DNA of 9,765 nt from Gammaproteobacteria bacterium (GTDB lineage Bacteria > Pseudomonadota > Gammaproteobacteria > Steroidobacterales > Woeseiaceae), in the NCBI GenBank assembly GCA_030641695.1, contig DAOWGY010000216.1, forward strand, positions 1 to 9,765, read 5' to 3'. Each line of letters opens with the position of its first letter. Positions within the stretch are counted from its first letter, which is position 1. The translations under genes and the position numbers were made by a program. The notes below the pieces were generated by a model that was given only the letters and a program-made list of their open reading frames with translations, was not told the DNA's origin and made no database searches. Positions 6,429 to 9,765 of the stretch are shown one piece after another.

Positions 6429-6784
6429 ATCTCATCCCATGCCGACGACGGCTTCCACAACAACTCGTCAAGATCCGGCTGCCAGCGGTACTTCTGCATG
6501 TCGATGCGGCCTGCTATAACGGCGACGTCCTCCATCATAAGCAGCTTCATCTGTTTCTCAAACTGCGGCGTGTCCATGTCGAACGCAATTTTTCCGGATG
6601 CCGTGATGACGCGGTGCCACGGCACGTCCTGGCCGTGTGGAAGTTGTCGTAACGCCCAACCAACCTGGCGCGCGCCCCGAGGAATGCCGGCGATTTCTGC
6701 GACCTGGCCATAACTTGCGACTGAACCACTCGGAATCTCCCGGATCGTCTCGTAGATTCTCGCCAGCCGAGCCTGCCTGTTCAC
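6425..6784 (-). CDS. atl: Alkyltransferase-like protein (ATL), MGMT-fold DNA damage sensor
   Basis: The 119-residue product has the DNA-binding domain of O6-alkylguanine-DNA alkyltransferase, but the PCHR active site is PWHRV, with Trp56 in place of the methyl-accepting Cys. That substitution defines ATL proteins. They bind O6-alkylguanine without repairing it and pass bulky lesions to nucleotide-excision repair. Other conserved points are present: Tyr25 in SYGQVA, the nucleotide-flipping arginine finger Arg39 in GARQVGWAL, and a C-terminal KYRWQPD segment. As I recall the S. pombe Atl1 numbering, Tyr25, Arg39 and Trp56 coincide. The start is GTG at 6784, 9 bp after the GTPase stop. A GAGGA Shine-Dalgarno overlaps that stop codon. 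The 3' end overlaps the next gene by GTGA. No lesion-repair partner such as uvrA or ada is adjacent. Confidence 0.93.
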   Translation of the reverse strand: MNRQARLARIYETIREIPSGSVASYGQVAEIAGIPRGARQVGWALRQLPHGQDVPWHRVITASGKIAFDMDTPQFEKQMKLLMMEDVAVIAGRIDMQKYRWQPDLDELLWKPSSAWDEM

Positions 6785-6793
6785 GCGTCTTCC

Positions 6794-8149
6794 TCAGCCC
6801 AGTTTCAGGCGCGCTCGAATCTCGCGCTTCGCATCGCGCAACACCGTGTCGCGGTCGAGATCGTCGAGAATGCGTCGCACGACCTTCTTCGGTCCACCCT
6901 CGCCCCAGGACTTGCCCCTGGCCAGGTACTCGGCAGCCACCTGGCCCACCACGTACGTGCTGTAGTAGGCGACTGCGCCCTGTGCGCCGGCCGTGACAAC
7001 CGTCGACAGGCCGCCCGTGCCGACCTTGAGCGCGCTCGATACGAAATGCAGTGCCCACACGGTGCCCATCAGCGCCGCGGACTCCGCAACGATGACAGCG
7101 ACAAGCGAGCCTGCCTCCCTCTTGCTGAGGGGCAAATCGTAGACGCGCGACAGGTGCACGACCATGCCGATATCGATGAATGCGGCTGCGAACAGGTCCG
7201 CGACCGGGACCGGGTTAAAAGCGACACCAATGCCCTTGCCGACGCAATACGTGCGCACGAGTCTGTCGCCCAGTTCCCGGCGAGCGACGAGTATGCGGCG
7301 CCCGACCTGGTCACTGAGATCCGCCGCGAACAGGCTCGCGTTCAGCGCCGCGAGCGTCTTGCCCTCCGCGTCGAGGATGTCCCAGAGGCGCAGCCGCAGC
7401 ACTTCGACGTCGGGTTCACGCGCACGTTCGATGGTGTGCTCGTTGCCATCAGCGTCAAGCTCGACAACGGTTTGCGATCGCGGTCGTGCCGCGACGGTGA
7501 GAATATGATCAGGGTCGACGATGCCTGCGGTGCGCGATCGCAGTGACTCCATTAGCTGAGCCTGCTCGTCGCCTGTGAACAGGTCACTCTTGTTCAACAC
7601 GACGATGACGGGGCGACCCCGGCCGAGCAGCGTCCTCAGGGATTCGAGTTCGGTTTCGGTGATATCGCTATCGACGACGAAAATAACGAGATCAGAGCGA
7701 CCAGCAACTTCCTTCGCCAGCGCCTCCCGCTCTTCGCCACCGGCCTCGTCGAGCCCCGGCGTATCGATCAGGAATACGCCGTTCGCCTCAACCTCGTTCC
7801 ACTGGTGCATCGACGAGCGCTTGGTCTCGCCGTGCAACGGGCTGACTGTGAACGTGTCGGCGCCAATCAATGCGTTCAACAACGAGGATTTGCCCGTACT
7901 CACGCGACCGAATACAGCCAGGTGCAGGTGGCCGTGCTCGAGCTTCTCGAGCATTGCCTCGACAGCTTCGTAGTCATGCGCGAGCGAATCGCGTACGCCG
8001 TCCGGTAGCCGGCTGTCATCGATGAGATCGCGCAAGCTCTCGCGTGCGAGCGTCAGATGACCCGAACCGCCTTCGTCCTCAGCCGGCGTCCGCTTTTTCT
8101 TCCAGGGCCAGTCTGGCAACGTGGCGAACGCCCGCTTCCAAATGTTCAC
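6794..8149 (-). CDS. TRAFAC-class GTPase with DUF697-like hydrophobic C-terminal domain
   Basis: A 451-residue protein. A basic, Trp-rich N-terminus (WKRAF...WPWKKKR) is followed by a helical segment and a GTPase domain of about residues 75-260. G1 is GRVSTGKSS (81-89), a G2 candidate is Thr109, G3 is DTPGLD (129-134), and G4 is NKSD (186-189). The SxGKSS form of G1 is common in Era/dynamin-like and DUF697-linked GTPases. From about residue 300 the C-terminal region is hydrophobic (FNPVPVADLFAAAFIDIG, then VAVIVAESAALMGTVWAL and a Gly/Ala-rich stretch), typical of DUF697-type membrane-associated domains. The protein probably binds the inner membrane. The start is GTG at 8149, inside the upstream GTPase gene (71-bp overlap), supported by GAGGAAGG five bases before it. 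The cellular function is unknown; roles in ribosome or membrane processes are only analogies. Confidence 0.88.
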   Translation of the reverse strand: MNIWKRAFATLPDWPWKKKRTPAEDEGGSGHLTLARESLRDLIDDSRLPDGVRDSLAHDYEAVEAMLEKLEHGHLHLAVFGRVSTGKSSLLNALIGADTFTVSPLHGETKRSSMHQWNEVEANGVFLIDTPGLDEAGGEEREALAKEVAGRSDLVIFVVDSDITETELESLRTLLGRGRPVIVVLNKSDLFTGDEQAQLMESLRSRTAGIVDPDHILTVAARPRSQTVVELDADGNEHTIERAREPDVEVLRLRLWDILDAEGKTLAALNASLFAADLSDQVGRRILVARRELGDRLVRTYCVGKGIGVAFNPVPVADLFAAAFIDIGMVVHLSRVYDLPLSKREAGSLVAVIVAESAALMGTVWALHFVSSALKVGTGGLSTVVTAGAQGAVAYYSTYVVGQVAAEYLARGKSWGEGGPKKVVRRILDDLDRDTVLRDAKREIRARLKLG

Positions 8150-9575
8150 TGATGCCTTCCTCGAATACCTTCGCGGCTTCCTCGGGGACGAGATCCCCGT
8201 GGCGTGTCAGCGTCAGGACCAGGCTGCGTCCCAGCGCGTCGAATATCAAACCGTAGGCGACCGCGTGTACGACACCGCCAGCCACCGTGCCAACTCCCGG
8301 AAACGCCTTCAAACCGTTGCCGGCGACAGCGAGCGTCAGCGGCAAGGCCCTGCCAACACGGCTCTGGCTCAGATTCAGAAATTCCTCGATATCGAGGTCA
8401 CGCGGCGCTGCCCCATACAATTTGCAGAGCTCCTGCGTCATCGCCGTGCCTATGTAACCCTGAATGATGATATCGGTGCCCGGACTGACGGCAGCGAGTG
8501 CCCCGAGCACGGCTTTACGCGTCGAGTTGCGAATAATCTGTTCCGAACGCTGCAAACGGTACTGCGCCTCTGCCTCTGCCAGTTTATCGGCCGCGAGGCG
8601 AAACACCGCACGGTCGCGACGCACGTCGAGCGGCTGCGTTGCATCTTCGAGCAATCGATTGATCGCGACAACGAGCACGCCGATGTCTGCGGGACGCTGC
8701 CGACGTGACACGGACTCCGAGCCGTCCTGGCTGCGCTCGATGACGTCGACGTCACCGCCCGCGGATACGGCCACAATCTTGTCGCGCTCCAGCGCCCCTC
8801 CCATATTATCGACGTGTTGCAGCAATCGTTGCATCAGCGCCGCCTGTTCCTCGAGGTCGAAGCGATCCGCCTTGTTCATGACGAGTACGAGCGGTTTGTC
8901 GAGTACCAGCAAATGCCGGACGGCGTCGCTCTCGGCACGCGTGAGGTCACCCTCGCAGACGAACAGAACTACGTGTGCACGTTGCGCTTCCTCGAGCGCG
9001 ACCTCGTCGAGACCATGTTCATGGCCGCCGGTGCCGGGCACGTCGGTCACGAGAATCTCGTTGCCGGCACTATTTTGCCAGCGGTAATGGCGCACGTCGC
9101 CCGTCGAGCCACCAACGACGTCGATGGCAACGTCTGCATCCGGAACCAGCGCTTTGATCAGCGAACTCTTGCCCGTGCTGATCTCGCCGAAGAAACACAG
9201 GTGCACGGCCCCGGCCTGCTGTCGCGAAGCCAGCTCCTGCAATTCCTGCTGCGCATCACGGACATCGATGCCAGCGGCCTCAGCGTCGCGCAGGCGCCCT
9301 TCGATATCCTGCTTTGTCAGCGGTTTGCTCGCTGTCTTTTTGACGGCAGGCACCTCGCGGCGGATAACGAGGCGCCAGATCAGGTAGGCCGCGAGTACGA
9401 CGAGCGCGAGCATCGCGCCAACGTAGCCCCACAACAGAATCTTCGGTCCCTCGAGGAGCCGGTCCCAGACATTGAGGGCCGTTTGCGTGAAAAACAGCAA
9501 CGCGCCGATGGCGATGAAGAACACCACCACGATCAGCAGCGCGAGGGCAATGCGGATGGCTCGATCCAGCTTCAT
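8079..9575 (-). CDS. Membrane-anchored TRAFAC-class GTPase with DUF697-like C-terminal domain
   Basis: A 498-residue protein. Two hydrophobic transmembrane helices lie at the N-terminus (about residues 8-30 and 47-70), followed by basic residues (RLVIRREVPAVKK) that favour a cytoplasmic GTPase. A charged helical linker (about 85-120) leads to the GTPase domain: G1 GEISTGKSS (130-138), G2 candidate Thr158, G3 DVPG (178-181, Val where Thr is usual), G4 NKAD (234-237) and G5 near VSA (270-272). The C-terminal region has the DUF697-like pattern SPGTDIIIQGYIGTAMTQELCKLYG (about 364-388), then a Gly/Ala-rich hydrophobic stretch. It resembles the downstream GTPase in architecture but not closely in sequence. 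The start is the ATG at 9575 with an AGGGTGA Shine-Dalgarno six bases upstream. It is the first gene of the - strand run and lies next to a long palindrome that repeats its first codons. Confidence 0.88.
   Translation of the reverse strand: MKLDRAIRIALALLIVVVFFIAIGALLFFTQTALNVWDRLLEGPKILLWGYVGAMLALVVLAAYLIWRLVIRREVPAVKKTASKPLTKQDIEGRLRDAEAAGIDVRDAQQELQELASRQQAGAVHLCFFGEISTGKSSLIKALVPDADVAIDVVGGSTGDVRHYRWQNSAGNEILVTDVPGTGGHEHGLDEVALEEAQRAHVVLFVCEGDLTRAESDAVRHLLVLDKPLVLVMNKADRFDLEEQAALMQRLLQHVDNMGGALERDKIVAVSAGGDVDVIERSQDGSESVSRRQRPADIGVLVVAINRLLEDATQPLDVRRDRAVFRLAADKLAEAEAQYRLQRSEQIIRNSTRKAVLGALAAVSPGTDIIIQGYIGTAMTQELCKLYGAAPRDLDIEEFLNLSQSRVGRALPLTLAVAGNGLKAFPGVGTVAGGVVHAVAYGLIFDALGRSLVLTLTRHGDLVPEEAAKVFEEGISEHLEAGVRHVARLALEEKADAG
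8155..8162 (-). promoter_or_regulatory. Shine-Dalgarno that sets the start of the second GTPase inside the first
   Basis: GAGGAAGG on the - strand lies five bases before the GTG at 8149, within the 3' coding part of the upstream GTPase gene. Later in-frame candidates, such as TTG near 8119, lack such a site. It supports a genuine 71-bp overlap between the two genes. Confidence 0.65.
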
Positions 9576-9604
9576 AGCGCATCACCCTGCCGGAAAAATC
9601 GCCC

Positions 9605-9720
9605 AATAGAAACCCTGATTGGGTGGGCTGCGGGGATGTTTTTCGAGGAAGTAAAGCGCAGCGCAGCGAGCCATGACGAGAAAAAGCATGCCCGCAGCCC
9701 ACCCAATCAGGGTTTCTATT
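9605..9720. repeat. 116-bp hairpin-forming element with 30-bp perfect terminal inverted repeats (MITE-like)
   Basis: Left arm 9605-9634 and right arm 9691-9720 are perfect reverse complements (ends AATAGAAACC / GGTTTCTATT). Pairing continues inward after one G-G mismatch (ATG with CAT), then a bulge and TTTTTC with GAAAAA, leaving a loop of about 35 nt (9645-9679). The size, terminal repeats and non-coding interior resemble a miniature inverted-repeat element or a large repeated palindromic sequence. No direct target duplication is visible at the edges. It fills the region upstream of the - strand GTPase operon. Any transcript from beyond 9720 would therefore carry a very stable 5' hairpin. 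No convincing sigma-70 promoter was found inside it on either strand. Confidence 0.8.
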
Positions 9721-9749
9721 AGCTTTGATTTGGGGCAGTCTGAGCTGCA

Positions 9750-9765
9750 ATGAAGCTGGATCGAG
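9750..9765 (+). CDS. Possible start of a divergent gene beginning MKLDR, cut by the window edge
   Basis: ATG AAG CTG GAT CGA G on the + strand is identical to the first 16 bases of the - strand GTPase gene, whose product begins MKLDRA. The upstream bases also resemble that gene's leader, with GGCAG and TGA in register. One reading is a divergently transcribed paralogous GTPase. Others are a non-coding inverted copy or an assembly fold-back. No good Shine-Dalgarno sequence is seen, and five codons cannot prove a gene. Confidence 0.25.

Larger units (their letters stand above)
9560..9765. repeat. Long interrupted palindrome including the GTPase start codon
   Basis: All matching arms share one centre, 9662.5. 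The outer arms 9560-9575 and 9750-9765 are exact reverse complements: ATGAAGCTGGATCGAG reads on the + strand at 9750 and on the - strand from 9575. The next 29 bp on each side (9576-9604 against 9721-9749) match at 14 of 29 positions without gaps, mostly in the 21 positions nearest the ATGs. The inner arms 9605-9634 and 9691-9720 match at 30 of 30. The window ends exactly at the outer arm, so the palindrome may continue beyond it. Confidence 0.85.

Noticed and set aside
6425..6784. Active O6-methylguanine-DNA methyltransferase (Ogt/Ada)
   Set aside because: The catalytic Cys of PCHR is Trp56, so alkyl transfer is not possible. It is called ATL instead.
9605..9720. CRISPR array or intrinsic terminator as the explanation of the right-edge repeat
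   Set aside because: There is only one inverted pair and no regular direct repeats with spacers. The site is upstream of the - strand gene, not downstream of any gene, and a T-run does not follow the stem.
8814..9722. 302-codon open frame on the + strand opposite the first GTPase gene
   Set aside because: It is antisense to a gene with clear G1-G4 motifs, shows no recognisable domain and ends by running through the palindrome. High GC content commonly keeps the opposite frame open.

Overview
The window looks like a gammaproteobacterial chromosome segment with fairly high GC. The evidence is a PlsB-type glycerol-3-phosphate acyltransferase, a CysQ-type phosphatase, a TrhO/YceA rhodanese, a YdcH-like DUF465 protein and a Trp-type alkyltransferase-like (ATL) protein. 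I cannot name a genus. I see no tRNA, rRNA, CRISPR array, phage gene or complete insertion sequence. No stretch longer than about 300 bases lacks a gene.

Layout. On the + strand at the left edge lie the 3' part of cysQ (1-563) and a short DUF465 gene (627-842). They converge on eight genes that all lie on the - strand and fill 928-9575. In transcription order these are: a membrane-anchored GTPase (9575-8079), a second GTPase (8149-6794), an ATL DNA-damage sensor (6784-6425), a double DsbA/HCCA-isomerase-fold protein (6428-5091), a small alpha/beta hydrolase (5094-4591), a short acidic lipoprotein (4577-4389), plsB (4328-1839) and trhO (1842-928). Four junctions overlap: 71 bp between the GTPases, and 4-bp ATGA/GTGA-type overlaps at three others. 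Two more junctions are separated by only 9 and 13 bp. The largest gap, 60 bp before plsB, has no convincing promoter. One long transcript or two adjacent transcription units would both fit. The convergent boundary holds a nested palindrome (848-903) that resembles a REP/BIME doublet and is placed to terminate the - strand transcript.

How the genes may work together. plsB makes lysophosphatidic acid, the first step of phospholipid synthesis, and is translationally linked to trhO, a tRNA wobble-uridine hydroxylase. The two GTPases each carry a P-loop GTPase domain followed by a hydrophobic DUF697-like C-terminal region, so they probably act together at the inner membrane. The thioredoxin-fold protein, hydrolase and lipoprotein have no assigned substrate. 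No pathway joining all eight is evident.

The right edge is the most unusual part. A single long interrupted palindrome is centred at 9662.5. It contains 30-bp perfect arms (9605-9634/9691-9720) and 16-bp perfect outer arms (9560-9575/9750-9765). The outer arms repeat the start of the first GTPase gene, ATG included, on the opposite strand. The right edge therefore either begins a divergent paralogue with the same first codons, or is an inverted duplication, an invertible segment or an assembly fold-back.
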